Below are positions 46,122 through 56,202 of a stretch of 64,000 nt of DNA, piece after piece. This stretch comes from Roseospirillum parvum (GTDB lineage Bacteria; Pseudomonadota; Alphaproteobacteria; Rhodospirillales; Rhodospirillaceae), in NCBI RefSeq assembly GCF_900100455.1, contig NZ_FNCV01000001.1, positions 661,093 to 725,092 on the forward strand, in the 5' to 3' direction. The notes under the pieces are model-generated. The model was not told the DNA's origin and searched no databases. It saw nothing but the letters and a program-made list of their open reading frames with translations. How positions within the stretch are numbered: position 1 is the stretch's first letter; the number at the start of each line of letters is the position of its first letter. Made by a program: the position numbers and the translations under genes.

Positions 46122-46700
46122 TCAGCGGTCGGTGTCGCCCCAGCGGCGGACCCGGCCGCTGTCCAGCCCGAACAGGTCGAGCACCCGGCCGACGCTGTGG
46201 TCGACCATCTCCTCCAGACTGGCCGGGCGGCTGTAGAAGGCGGGCACCGGCGGGGCGACGATGGCGCCCAGCTCGGTGACCGTGGCCATGGCCCGGATGT
46301 GCCCCAGGTGCAGCGGCGTCTCGCGCGCCATCAGGACCAGCCGGCGGCGTTCCTTCAGGGTGACGTCGGCGGCCCGGGTGATCAGGTTGCCGGCCAGCCC
46401 GGCGGCGATCTCGGCCAGGGTGCGCATGGAGCACGGGGCGACGATCATCCCCAGCACCGGAAACGAGCCGCTGGACGGCGCCGCCGCCAGATCGTCGATG
46501 CGATGCACGGCGCTGGCCAGGGCCTTCACCTGGGCCACCTTGAGGTCGGTCTCGTGGGCCAGGGTGACCTCGGCGGTGCGGCTCATCACGAGGTGGGTCT
46601 CGACGCCCAGCTCGCCCAGTGTCTCAAGGCAGCGAATCCCGTACACGATTCCCGAGGCTCCGGTGATCCCCACAATCATGCGTCTGGGTTGGTCGGACAC
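46122..46700 (-). CDS. ubiX: Flavin prenyltransferase UbiX
   Basis: The frame is open from 46844. I prefer the GTG at 46700 (VSDQPRRMIVGITGASG), preceded by GGGAG, giving 192 residues, the normal UbiX length; ATG 46739 or ATG 46679 are alternatives. Motifs are GITGASGIVYGIR for FMN, a SSGSFPVLGMIVAPCSMRT segment typical of UbiX, and MARETPLHLGHIRAM. It makes prenylated FMN for UbiD-type decarboxylases in ubiquinone synthesis. It is convergent with glgC, with 18 bp between stops. Confidence 0.9.
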   Translation of the reverse strand: MSDQPRRMIVGITGASGIVYGIRCLETLGELGVETHLVMSRTAEVTLAHETDLKVAQVKALASAVHRIDDLAAAPSSGSFPVLGMIVAPCSMRTLAEIAAGLAGNLITRAADVTLKERRRLVLMARETPLHLGHIRAMATVTELGAIVAPPVPAFYSRPASLEEMVDHSVGRVLDLFGLDSGRVRRWGDTDR

Positions 46701-46782
46701 CGTGAAGGGGCTCCCGGGCAAGGATGAACCACAGTTCATCCGGTGGTCAGGCGGCGGCAAGAAAGGCACCCCGCGAGCGTAA

Positions 46783-46816
46783 AAAAAGCCACCGGAAACG
46801 GTCATGCCGGTGACTT
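46783..46816. terminator. Bidirectional terminator-like hairpin upstream of ubiX
   Basis: AAAAAGCCACCGG pairs with CCGGTGACTTTTT (13 positions, one mismatch), giving a stem flanked by A and T runs on both sides. It lies 83 bp before the chosen ubiX start and downstream of no gene, so it may be an attenuator or block antisense reading. Confidence 0.6.
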
Positions 46817-47151
46817 TTTCTGGAAAGACCGGACAGATAGTCATATCCTGAAACTGTCGTCAAGCCCGCCCGCCCGAAACGGGTGCCGCCGGGAAACCGG
46901 GTGCCTTGATCGGGGATCGGCGGGCGGACGGCCGGGGGCCCAAGCCCTGTTGATCGACGACCTGCCGGGTGGAACCGGAGGCACACAGGGAAAAGGCGCC
47001 AGATGGCCCCGCGCGGCCGCGCAGTCCCGAACACGCGCCCGCGGAGTTTCCGGCCGATCCCCTCCCGCCAGGGCCTGGACGACACGTCGTAGGTCTTGGG
47101 TGGCCGACCCCGGCAAGGGGCGGGCGCCCGCCAGACAGGGAGTATCAAAAC

Positions 47152-47322
47152 ATGGTTGCAGAAGCCCGGGTCGAGGCCCTGAAGTCCCGTCACGCCGAGC
47201 TTGATAACGCGCTGACCCAAGAGGTCGGCCGTCCCCATCCCGACGAGGCCATGTTGACCGCCCTCAAGCGACAGAAACTGAAGGTGAAGGACGAACTGTT
47301 CCGACTGGACTCCCGGGGCTGA
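47152..47322 (+). CDS. YdcH-like small protein (DUF465)
   Basis: The 56-residue protein begins MVAEARVEALKSRHAELDNAL after a GGGAG ribosome binding site and ends LKRQKLKVKDELFRL. This helical, charged pattern is the DUF465/YdcH family, common in alphaproteobacteria and of unknown function. It is predicted to be a helical hairpin. It stands alone. Confidence 0.8.
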   Translation: MVAEARVEALKSRHAELDNALTQEVGRPHPDEAMLTALKRQKLKVKDELFRLDSRG

Positions 47323-47991
47323 TCCGGGCATTGTGAACCTGCGCCCGTCGCCACGAGCCCCTCAGCGGATCGCGGCGACGGTCGGCCGAGGCCCAGGCAC
47401 CGGTTCAGGAAACCGGTGAAGGATGACGGTCCAGGGTGTGGCTGCCGCTTTGTGGTGGACATGTCGCGCCCAGTACGAGCCGCCCGGGGGACGGGAACCC
47501 CCCTGGTACTCAAGGGACCGGTCTTCGGCCTGATTGAGCCCGGCCAAGCGCCAAGCCGGAAGCCCGCGGGAACGGGCTTCCATGTCAGTCAACCGTGTGC
47601 GGAACCTCTGGACCCGGTTCCACGAAAGAGCATCTGAACACGCGCATCTTCAGCGCCTCCGTTCAAATTGGGACATCGCTAAGCTCAAGATCGATTCGCC
47701 GATCTCAAGGCCCCGGGGACCCTGGTCCCTGGGGCCTTCAAATTTGGGCCTTCAATTCTGGGCTCCCACCCTTTCGGGGCTGTTCCGCGCGGCCCGGTTA
47801 TGCACAACTCCTTGCATTTGCCCGGACTGCCGTTCGACGCTTTACAGGCGGCAACCCCGTGGGACAAACTCCCCCCCGTCGCGGAAGGGGTGCCGGGTGA
47901 GACCCCGAGCCCAACCGCCGACCCTACTCGAATGGGTTGGCCGCGCAAGGCCGACCCTCACGAAGGCACACAGGGAGGTGAAGTGCCCGCC
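47323..47991. other. Long intergenic region, no gene recognised
   Basis: This 669-bp gap before the propionyl-CoA synthetase gene has several short frames but none with a family match or ribosome binding site. It holds hairpins CACCGGTT/AACCGGTG (47398-47418) and AAGGCCCC/GGGGCCTT (about 47707-47738), plus a 14-bp tandem duplication. It may contain a long promoter or leader, or decayed sequence. Confidence 0.5.
47732..47759. repeat. 14-bp tandem duplication
   Basis: GGGCCTTCAAATTT and GGGCCTTCAATTCT follow one another directly, and a further GGGC begins a third unit. This is the same 14-bp period as at 6500, 21665 and 44535. Confidence 0.7.
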
Positions 47992-49899
47992 ATGACCAGC
48001 CCCTATCAAACCGCCTATCAGCGCTCCGTGGATGATCCCGAGGGCTTCTGGGCCGAGGCGGCCCGCGAGATCGACTGGATCAAGCCGGCCGACAAGGTGC
48101 TCGACGACAGCGCCGCTCCCTTCTATCGCTGGTTCGTCGGCGGCGAACTGAACACCTGCCACAACGCCGTCGACCGCCATGTGCAGAACGGTCGCGCCGA
48201 GCAGCCGGCGATCATCTACGACAGCCCGATGACCGGCGCCAAGCGCACCATCACCTACGCCGAGCTCAAGGATCAGGTGAGCCGCTTCGCCGGCGTGCTG
48301 AAGGGCCTGGGGGTGGAGAAGGGCGACCGTGTCATCGTCTACATGCCGATGATCCCCGAGGCCCCCATCGCCATGCTGGCCTGCGCTCGCATCGGCGCCG
48401 TGCACTCGGTGGTGTTCGGCGGTTTCGCCGCCCAGGAGCTGGCCACCCGCATCGATGACGCCAAGCCCAAGGCGGTGGTGATGGCCTCCTGCGGGCTGGA
48501 GCCGGGCCGCGTCGTGGCCTACAAGCCGCTGGCCGACAAGGCCATCGAACTGGCTACCCACAAGCCGGAAAAGGTGGTCGTCTTCCAGCGCCCCGAGCAG
48601 ACCGGCGAGATGACCCCCGGGCGCGATCACGACTGGGCCGAGGAAATGGCCAGCGCCACGCCGGCCGACTGCGTGCCGGTGAAGGCCACCGATCCGCTCT
48701 ATATCCTCTACACCTCCGGCACCACCGGCCAACCCAAAGGGGTGGTGCGCGACAACGGCGGCCATGCCGTGGCCCTGAAGTGGACCATGAAGGCGGTCTA
48801 CAACGTCGAGCCGGGCGAGGTCTACTGGGCCGCTTCCGACGTCGGCTGGGTGGTCGGCCACAGCTACATCGTCTATGCGCCGCTGCTGAACGGCAATACC
48901 ACCGTCGTCTTCGAGGGCAAGCCGGTCGGCACGCCCGACGCCGGCACCTTCTGGCGGGTCATCGCCGAGCACAAGGTGAGCACCCTGTTCACCGCCCCCA
49001 CCGCCTTCCGCGCCATCAAGCGCGAGGACCCCGACGGCACCTTCCTCGAAAAGTACGACCTCGGCCACTTCAAGACCCTGTTCCTGGCCGGCGAACGCTC
49101 CGACCCGGACACCCTGAAGTGGGCCGAGGACAAGCTGAAGGTGCCGGTCATCGACCACTGGTGGCAGACCGAAACCGGCTGGGCCATCTGCGCCAACCCC
49201 ATGGGCCTGGAGCCGATGCCGGTCAAGCACGGCTCGCCCACCGTTGCCATGCCGGGTTGGAACGTCCAGGTGCTGGACGAGAACCAGCAGCCGGTGAAGG
49301 CCGGTGACATCGGCGCCCTGGTCTGCAAGCTGCCGCTGCCGCCGGGCACCCTGCCCACCCTGTGGAACGCCGACCAGCGCTTCAAGGATGCCTACCTGGT
49401 CGACTATCCCGGCTATTACAAGACCGGCGACGCCGGCTACATCGACGAAAACGGCTACGTCTACGTGATGACCCGCACCGACGACGTTATCAACGTGGCC
49501 GGCCACCGGCTGTCCACCGGGGCCATGGAAGAGGTGCTGGCCAGCCACCCCAACGTCGCCGAGTGCGCCGTCATCGGCGTGCACGACGACATGAAAGGGC
49601 AGGTGCCGCTGGGCTTCGTGGTCCTGAAAAGCGGCGTCAGCCGCGACCAGGGCGAGATCGTCAAGGAACTGGTCGGCCTGATCCGCCAGGAAATCGGCCC
49701 GGTCGCCGCCTTCAAACAGGCCGTCGTCGTCGACCGCCTGCCGAAAACACGCTCCGGCAAGATCCTGCGCGGCACCATGCAGAAGATCGCCGACAACCAG
49801 GACTACAAGATGCCGGCCACCATCGATGATCCAGGCATCCTGCCCGAAATCACCGAAGCCCTGGAAGGCATCGGCCTCGCCTCCCACCGCACCGGCTGA
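47992..49899 (+). CDS. prpE: Propionyl-CoA synthetase (acyl-CoA synthetase family)
   Basis: The ATG at 47992 (MTSPYQTAYQRSVDDPEGFW) gives 635 residues; a GTG three codons upstream (47983) is closer to the GGGAGG site and is possible. Motifs are YTSGTTGQPKGVVRDNGGH (adenylate-forming P-loop in the PrpE wording), HWWQTETGW, YKTGDAGYID and the C-terminal KTRSGKILRGTM with the catalytic Lys. It activates propionate, or acetate, to the CoA ester. It is convergent with the GNAT gene; a large palindromic element follows. Confidence 0.9.
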   Translation: MTSPYQTAYQRSVDDPEGFWAEAAREIDWIKPADKVLDDSAAPFYRWFVGGELNTCHNAVDRHVQNGRAEQPAIIYDSPMTGAKRTITYAELKDQVSRFAGVLKGLGVEKGDRVIVYMPMIPEAPIAMLACARIGAVHSVVFGGFAAQELATRIDDAKPKAVVMASCGLEPGRVVAYKPLADKAIELATHKPEKVVVFQRPEQTGEMTPGRDHDWAEEMASATPADCVPVKATDPLYILYTSGTTGQPKGVVRDNGGHAVALKWTMKAVYNVEPGEVYWAASDVGWVVGHSYIVYAPLLNGNTTVVFEGKPVGTPDAGTFWRVIAEHKVSTLFTAPTAFRAIKREDPDGTFLEKYDLGHFKTLFLAGERSDPDTLKWAEDKLKVPVIDHWWQTETGWAICANPMGLEPMPVKHGSPTVAMPGWNVQVLDENQQPVKAGDIGALVCKLPLPPGTLPTLWNADQRFKDAYLVDYPGYYKTGDAGYIDENGYVYVMTRTDDVINVAGHRLSTGAMEEVLASHPNVAECAVIGVHDDMKGQVPLGFVVLKSGVSRDQGEIVKELVGLIRQEIGPVAAFKQAVVVDRLPKTRSGKILRGTMQKIADNQDYKMPATIDDPGILPEITEALEGIGLASHRTG

Positions 49900-49937
49900 G
49901 GGCAGGACCCGGCAGAGGGGCGGGCAATCGCCGACTG

Positions 49938-50140
49938 CAAAGGGGCGCTGCCCCTTTGAACCCCGCTGGGGAGGCCGTGAGGCCTCCCCAGACCCCACCA
50001 TGAGTCAAAGCCGGAAAAGAGGGGGGTGGCTGAGCGCACGCGCTCAGCCACCCCCCTCTTTTCCGGCTTTAAGTCGCGGCGGGGGTCCGGGGGGGCCCCA
50101 GGTCCCCCCGGCGGGGGTCCAAGGGGGCAGCGCCCCCTTG
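49938..50140. repeat. Composite palindromic element with a 30-bp perfect hairpin
   Basis: Centre: a perfect 30-bp inverted repeat from 50007 to 50070 with a CACG loop, bordered by AAA and TTT, which should terminate transcription from both sides. Arms: 49938-49996 and 50077-50140 are approximate inverted copies of each other. Each ends in a compact palindrome (CAAAGGGGC/GCCCCTTTG on the left; CAAGGGGGC/GCCCCCTTG on the right) next to a CCCCGC/GGGG block. Very similar arms flank a different centre at 52505-52682. Confidence 0.9.
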
Positions 50141-50178
50141 ACAGCGGCGATTTCCCGCCCGCCTGCCGGGGCTTGCCG

Positions 50179-50691
50179 TCAGTCGGTGCGGCGGTAGAGG
50201 ACGTGGTCGAGGCGGGCGTGGTGGAAGGTGGTTTCTTCGGTCAGGCCCATTTTCTCCATCACGCGGCGCGAGGCGATGTTGTCGCAGGTGGTGTAGGCGA
50301 CCACGTCGGTGATGCCATGGGCGCGGCCCCAGGCCAGCACCACGCGGGCCATCAGGGTGGCCTGGCCAAGGCCGTGGTAGTCGCCGCCCACGGTATACAG
50401 CAGCTCGTTTTCGAGGCGTCCGCGCACTTCTTCCCGGCGCAGCCCGCAGTAGCCGACGAAGCCGCCCTTGGGGCCGCGAAACACCCACAGGCCGAAGCCG
50501 GGGCCGTCCTCGGTCATGTCGAGGAAGCGGGCTTCGACGCTGGCGAAGCGGTAGTGGGGCATGGGCGTGCCGTGGGTGCCCATGCTCTTCATCACCCGGG
50601 GGTCGTTGAACAGGGCCCTGAGGTCGGGGCTGTCGGAAGGCGCGAACAGATGCCCGGTCAGCCGTCCGGCGTGGAGCAGCGGGATATCCAT
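50179..50691 (-). CDS. GNAT family N-acetyltransferase
   Basis: The 170-residue protein (ATG 50691; a TTG two codons earlier is possible) has the GNAT pattern: PLLHAGRLTGHLFAPSD at the N-terminus, FVGYCGLRRE for strand 4, YTVGGDYHGLGQATLMARVVL for the acetyl-CoA loop and helix, and TTCDNIASRRVMEKMGL near the end. It resembles RimJ/RimL-type acetyltransferases (Acetyltransf_3). It starts 6 nt after serA, so they are co-transcribed. The substrate is unknown. Confidence 0.85.
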   Translation of the reverse strand: MDIPLLHAGRLTGHLFAPSDSPDLRALFNDPRVMKSMGTHGTPMPHYRFASVEARFLDMTEDGPGFGLWVFRGPKGGFVGYCGLRREEVRGRLENELLYTVGGDYHGLGQATLMARVVLAWGRAHGITDVVAYTTCDNIASRRVMEKMGLTEETTFHHARLDHVLYRRTD

Positions 50692-50697
50692 GTCCAA

Positions 50698-51936
<1,239 letters not shown>

Positions 51937-52029
51937 GGTTTCTTCCTATGTTCCAACAAGGCGGGTGACGCAGCGCCACGGGCTGGCGCCGGTCATACCA
52001 CACCCCGCGCCCGAAATGGAGTGTCCACC

Positions 52030-52497
52030 ATGCCGTCCGCCATTGATGCCCGCCTCGCCGAGTTGGGGCTTGAGTTGCCGCTCGCCGCCGCGCCGGTCGC
52101 CAACTACGTGCCCTTTGTCATCGAGGGCAGGCTGCTCGCCATCTCCGGGCAGATTCCGCTGACCGCCGAGGGGCCGCGCTACCTGGGCCGGCTGGGCGAC
52201 ACCCTGAGCCTGGAAGAGGGGCAGGCGGCGGCCCGTCTGTGCGGGTTGAACATCATCGCCCAGGCCCGCGCCGCGCTGGACGGCAACCTGGACCGGGTGC
52301 GCCGCATTGTCCGCCTGGGCGGCTTCGTCGCCGCCACGGCGGACTTCACCGACCATCCCAAGGTCATCAACGGGGCCAGCGACCTGATGGTCGAGGTGTT
52401 CGGCGACGCCGGCCGCCACAGCCGCGCCGCCACCGGCGCCGCCTCGCTGCCGCTGGGGGTGGGCGTCGAGATCGATGCCCTGATCGCCATCGACTGA
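52030..52497 (+). CDS. RidA/YjgF family protein
   Basis: The 155-residue protein begins MPSAIDARLAELGLELPLAA and continues with LLAISGQIP, CGLNIIAQARAALDGNLDRV and ASLPLGVGVEIDALIAID. This fits the longer YjgF/UK114-like branch of the Rid superfamily, whose members deaminate reactive enamines and imines. Its divergent pairing with serA is notable, because RidA substrates come from serine and threonine dehydration. Confidence 0.85.
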   Translation: MPSAIDARLAELGLELPLAAAPVANYVPFVIEGRLLAISGQIPLTAEGPRYLGRLGDTLSLEEGQAAARLCGLNIIAQARAALDGNLDRVRRIVRLGGFVAATADFTDHPKVINGASDLMVEVFGDAGRHSRAATGAASLPLGVGVEIDALIAID

Positions 52498-52504
52498 GGC
52501 AGGC

Positions 52505-52682
52505 CCAAGGGGCGCTGCCCCTTGGAACCCCGCTGGGGACCCAGGGGGTCCCCCAGACCCCCTCCGTGACGCAAAACCAGCCAGGGGGGCAAGCCCCCTG
52601 GCTGGTTTTGTCTCATGGCGGGGGTCCGGGGGGGCCCCCTGGTCCCCCCGGCGGGGGTTCCAAGGGGGCAGCGCCCCCTTGG
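52505..52682. repeat. Composite palindromic element, second copy
   Basis: Centre: CAAAACCAGCCAGGGGG (52572-52588) pairs perfectly with its complement at 52594-52610 (17 bp, 5-nt loop) and is bordered by A and T runs, as a bidirectional terminator. Arms 52505-52560 and about 52617-52682 are inverted relatives and closely match the arms of the element at 49938-50140, ending in CCAAGGGGC/GCCCCTTGG palindromes. It lies between the convergent RidA-family and indolepyruvate oxidoreductase genes; the right arm is coding for the latter. Confidence 0.9.
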
Positions 52683-55600
52683 CTTGCCTCGGCGTTGGCG
52701 TTCAGCACCGGCCCGAAGCCCTTGATGTCCAGGGTTCGGCGGGCGGTTTCCACGGCCCTGGCGTGGGTTTCGGCGCTCAGGCCGGGGAGCAGGCTTTCGA
52801 TCTGCCGCTGGTAGTCGGCGATCAGGCGGTGGTGCAGCTTGCGCTCGCTTGAGAAGCGGAACGGGTCGAACGGCCCGTCGCGCAGGCTGCGCAGGCGGGC
52901 CAGCAGGCCAAGCGTGGGCTTCATCCACGGCCCGAAGGCCAGCTTGGCCGGTCGCCCGGTGGCCGGATCGGTGCGGGCGAGCAGGGGCGGCGCCATGTGA
53001 TGGCGGCGGCGGGTGATGCCCTGGTAGCGCTCGGCCAGCCAGGCGTCGAAACGACCGTCGGAGAACAGCCGGGCCACCTCGTACTCGTCCTTGAAGGCAA
53101 GACGCTTGTGCCAGCCTCTGGCAACCGCCCGGGTGAGGGCGTCGCGGCCCGGGGTGGCGGCGGATTCGGCGGCCCGCACCCGCGCGATCAGGGCGTCGAA
53201 ACGCTGCGCGGCGGCGGCGCCGTGACTGTCGCGCAGCGACTCCCGGCGCTGCGCCAGATCATCGTCCAGGTCGGGCTCGGGGGCCGGCGTTTCCGACAGG
53301 CCAAGGTTATGCCACAAGGCGGCCTCGTCCACCGCGCCCTGACGGCCCCAGCGGAAGGCGGCCTGATTGGCGGTGACGGCGACGCCGTTCAACTCGATGG
53401 CCCGCATCAGGGCGGCCTCGGAGAGCGGAATCCAGCCCTTCTGCCAGGCGAAGCCGAGCAGGAAGGGATTGACCGCCAGGGTGTCGCCCATCAGCCCGCT
53501 GGCCAGCCGCCCGGCGGCCAGTCGGACCACCGCCTGGGCGCCCAGGGCGTCGGTCATGCCGGCCATCACCGGCTCGGCCGGCAGGGTGGCGGCGGGGTCG
53601 CGGGTGAAGTCGGCGGTCACCGGGCTGTCGGTGTTGAGGATGGCCCGGGTCCGCCCCGGGGCCATGCGGGTCAGGGTGTCGGCGCCGCCGGCGGTCAGCA
53701 GGTCGGCGCCCAGGACAAGATCGGCCTGTCCGGGGCCGAGGCGGGCGGCGGCCAGGGCTTCTGGGGTGTCGGCCAGGCGGATGTGCGAGACCACGGCGCC
53801 GTTCTTCTGGGCCAGGCCGGTCTGGTCGAGGATGGAGACCGCCCGCCCGTCCAGGTGGGCCGCCATGCCGAGCAGGGCACCCACGGTGACCACCCCGGTG
53901 CCGCCGATGCCGGTGACGATGATGCCGTAGGGCTCGGCCAGCCCGGCCGGGGGCGGCGGCGGGGCGGGCAGGCCGGCGGCCTCCGGGGCCGGGTGGGCGG
54001 TGCGTTTGGGCCGCGCCCCCTTGACCGTGACGAAAGCCGGACAGAAGCCGTCCAGGCACAGGAAGTCCTTGTTGCAGGCCGAGGGATCGACCCGCCGCTT
54101 CAAGCCCTCGGGGGTGGGCAAAGGCTGGATGGCGACACAGTTGGAGACCGCCCCGCAGTCGCCGCAGCCCTCGCAGACCCAGGGATTGATGACCACCGCC
54201 TCGTCCGGCTCGGGCATCGTGCCGCGCTTCCTGCGCCGGCGTTTCTCGGCGGCGCAGGTCTGGTCGTGGATCAGGGCGCTGACGCCGGGGTGCCGGCGCA
54301 GGGTCTTCTGCACCGTGTCCAGGTCGCGGCGATGGTGGATGGTGGTGCCCTTGGGCCAGGGCAGGCCGGCCGGATAGCGCCCCGGGTCGTCGCTGACCAC
54401 CACCACCTTGGCCACCCCCTCGGCGGCCAGCTGGCGGGCCAGCGAGACCGGGGTCAGCGGGCCGTCCATGGGCTGACCGCCGGTCATCGCCACGGCGTCG
54501 TTGAACAGCAGCTTGTAGGTGATGTTCACGCCCGAGGCGACGGCGGCCCGGATGGCCATCAGCCCGGAGTGGAAGTAGGTGCCGTCGCCCATGTTGCAGA
54601 ACACGTGGGGGGTGTCGGTGAACGGCGCCTGACCGAGCCACGAGGCCCCTTCCGCCCCCATGTGGGTGAAGGTGGCGGTGTTGCGCCCCATGCCCTGGAC
54701 CAGATAGTGGCAGCCGATGCCGGCCAGGGCGCGGCTGCCCTCGGGCACCTTGGTCGAGGTGTTGTGCGGGCAGCCGGCGCAGAAGTAGGGGGTGCGCTGG
54801 CGCTCGGCCGGTGGCGCCGGCGGGGTGGCGCGGGCGGTGAGCTCGGCCAGACGCTGGCGCAGCCGGTCGGCGGCGGGGAAGTCGGCCCCCAGCGCGTCCT
54901 CCAGCCAGCCGACCACGGCGCGGGCCACGTCGAGCGGGCCGAGCACCCCGTGGCTGGCCAGCAGGGGGCGGCCCTCGGGGTCGGTCTTGCCGTGGATGGT
55001 CGGGCGGTCGGGGCGGGGATAGAGCAGCTCCTTGATCTGGGGCTCCATCACCGGGCGCTTTTCCTCGACCACCAGCAGGCTGGACAGCCCTTCGGCGAAG
55101 GCGGTCAGGCCGTCGGGCTCCAGCGGCCAGGGCAGGGCCACCTGATAGACGGCGAGGCCCAGCGTGCCGAGCAGGTCGTCGCCCAGGCCCAGATCGGCCA
55201 GGGCCTGACGGACGTCGGCGGTGCTCTTGCCGCTGGTGACCAGCCCCAGGCGCGCCCTGTCGGGCCCCAGGATCACCCGGTCCAGCCGGTTGGCCCGGGC
55301 AAAGGCCAGGGCGGCCGGCACCTTGTGGACGATCAGCCGTTCCTCCTGGGCCAGCGGGGTGTCGCTCAGGCGGATGTGCAGGCCGCCGGGGGGCAGGGCG
55401 ATCTCCGGGCGGACCAGGGGGCGCGGCGTGGGCAGCAGCAGGGAGGCGGTGGTGTCCAGCAACTCGCCGGCGCACTTGAGGGCCACCCAGCAGCCGGAAA
55501 AGCGGCTCATCTCCCAGCCGATGCGGCCCAGCGAGAGGATCTCGGACAGATCGGCCGGATGCAGCACCGGGATGCGGGCGTCCATCAGGGCCGGCTCGGA

Positions 55601-56086
55601 GTGGTGGGCGACGGTCGAGGACTTGGCCCCGTGGTCGTCGCCGGCCAGCAGCAGCACGCCGCCGAGCGGCGCCGTGCCGGCCATGTTGGCGTGGCGCAGC
55701 GCGTCGCCCGAACGGTCCACCCCCGGCCCCTTGCCGTACCACAGGCCGACCACGCCCTGGACCCGTGCCCCGGGAAACAGGCCGGTCTGCTGGCTGCCCC
55801 AGATGGCGGTGGCGGCCAGATCCTCGTTGACCGCCGGCTGGAAGCGCACCCGGTGGGGGTCGAGAAGGCGGCGGTTGCGGGCCAGCTCCTGGTCCAGCGC
55901 CCCCAGCGGCGAGCCCCGGTAGCCGCTGACGTAGGCCCCGGTGGTCAGTCCCCGGGCGGCATCCTCGCGCCGCTGGTCGAGCAAAAGGCGGACCAGGGCC
56001 TGGGTGCCGTTCAGGAACACCCGACCTTCCGGCAGGGTGTACTTGTCGGCCAGGGAGACGTCGGGGAGCACGGGGGCGGCGGCCAT
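52613..56086 (-). CDS. Indolepyruvate ferredoxin oxidoreductase (fused large protein)
   Basis: The 1157-residue protein combines the thiamine-diphosphate-dependent alpha part and the gamma-like beta part in one chain. Visible features: LNGTQALVRLLLDQ and YVSGYRGSPLG at the N-terminus, CAGCPHNTST and a CNMGDGTYFHSG TPP/Mg region (about residues 440-530), a Cys-rich iron-sulfur segment CEGCGDCGAVSNC near 635-650, and IIVTGIGGTGVVTVG starting the gamma domain near 725. It oxidatively decarboxylates arylpyruvates to arylacetyl-CoA with ferredoxin. The last about 20 residues (GGAAPLEPPPGGPGGPP) are translated from the right arm of the palindromic element. Confidence 0.9.
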   Translation of the reverse strand: MAAAPVLPDVSLADKYTLPEGRVFLNGTQALVRLLLDQRREDAARGLTTGAYVSGYRGSPLGALDQELARNRRLLDPHRVRFQPAVNEDLAATAIWGSQQTGLFPGARVQGVVGLWYGKGPGVDRSGDALRHANMAGTAPLGGVLLLAGDDHGAKSSTVAHHSEPALMDARIPVLHPADLSEILSLGRIGWEMSRFSGCWVALKCAGELLDTTASLLLPTPRPLVRPEIALPPGGLHIRLSDTPLAQEERLIVHKVPAALAFARANRLDRVILGPDRARLGLVTSGKSTADVRQALADLGLGDDLLGTLGLAVYQVALPWPLEPDGLTAFAEGLSSLLVVEEKRPVMEPQIKELLYPRPDRPTIHGKTDPEGRPLLASHGVLGPLDVARAVVGWLEDALGADFPAADRLRQRLAELTARATPPAPPAERQRTPYFCAGCPHNTSTKVPEGSRALAGIGCHYLVQGMGRNTATFTHMGAEGASWLGQAPFTDTPHVFCNMGDGTYFHSGLMAIRAAVASGVNITYKLLFNDAVAMTGGQPMDGPLTPVSLARQLAAEGVAKVVVVSDDPGRYPAGLPWPKGTTIHHRRDLDTVQKTLRRHPGVSALIHDQTCAAEKRRRRKRGTMPEPDEAVVINPWVCEGCGDCGAVSNCVAIQPLPTPEGLKRRVDPSACNKDFLCLDGFCPAFVTVKGARPKRTAHPAPEAAGLPAPPPPPAGLAEPYGIIVTGIGGTGVVTVGALLGMAAHLDGRAVSILDQTGLAQKNGAVVSHIRLADTPEALAAARLGPGQADLVLGADLLTAGGADTLTRMAPGRTRAILNTDSPVTADFTRDPAATLPAEPVMAGMTDALGAQAVVRLAAGRLASGLMGDTLAVNPFLLGFAWQKGWIPLSEAALMRAIELNGVAVTANQAAFRWGRQGAVDEAALWHNLGLSETPAPEPDLDDDLAQRRESLRDSHGAAAAQRFDALIARVRAAESAATPGRDALTRAVARGWHKRLAFKDEYEVARLFSDGRFDAWLAERYQGITRRRHHMAPPLLARTDPATGRPAKLAFGPWMKPTLGLLARLRSLRDGPFDPFRFSSERKLHHRLIADYQRQIESLLPGLSAETHARAVETARRTLDIKGFGPVLNANAEASQGGAAPLEPPPGGPGGPPGPPP

Positions 56087-56202
56087 GGGCGGGGTCCGGT
56101 CGGGGGGTAAGGGCGGGGTGAAATGGTCAGACAGGCTGCCCTATCCTGCGATGATACAGTGTCCGACCGCGCCGGTGCAATATTCGCGCCTCCGCCCTCG
56201 TC

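Noticed and set aside
46743-47204. 153-residue frame between ubiX and the YdcH-like gene
   Set aside because: Arg/Gly-rich shadow sequence without a ribosome binding site, crossing a terminator hairpin and overlapping the better-supported small gene.
47323-47991. Insertion-sequence remnant or lost gene before prpE
   Set aside because: No terminal inverted repeats with target duplication and no transposase-like peptide in any frame.
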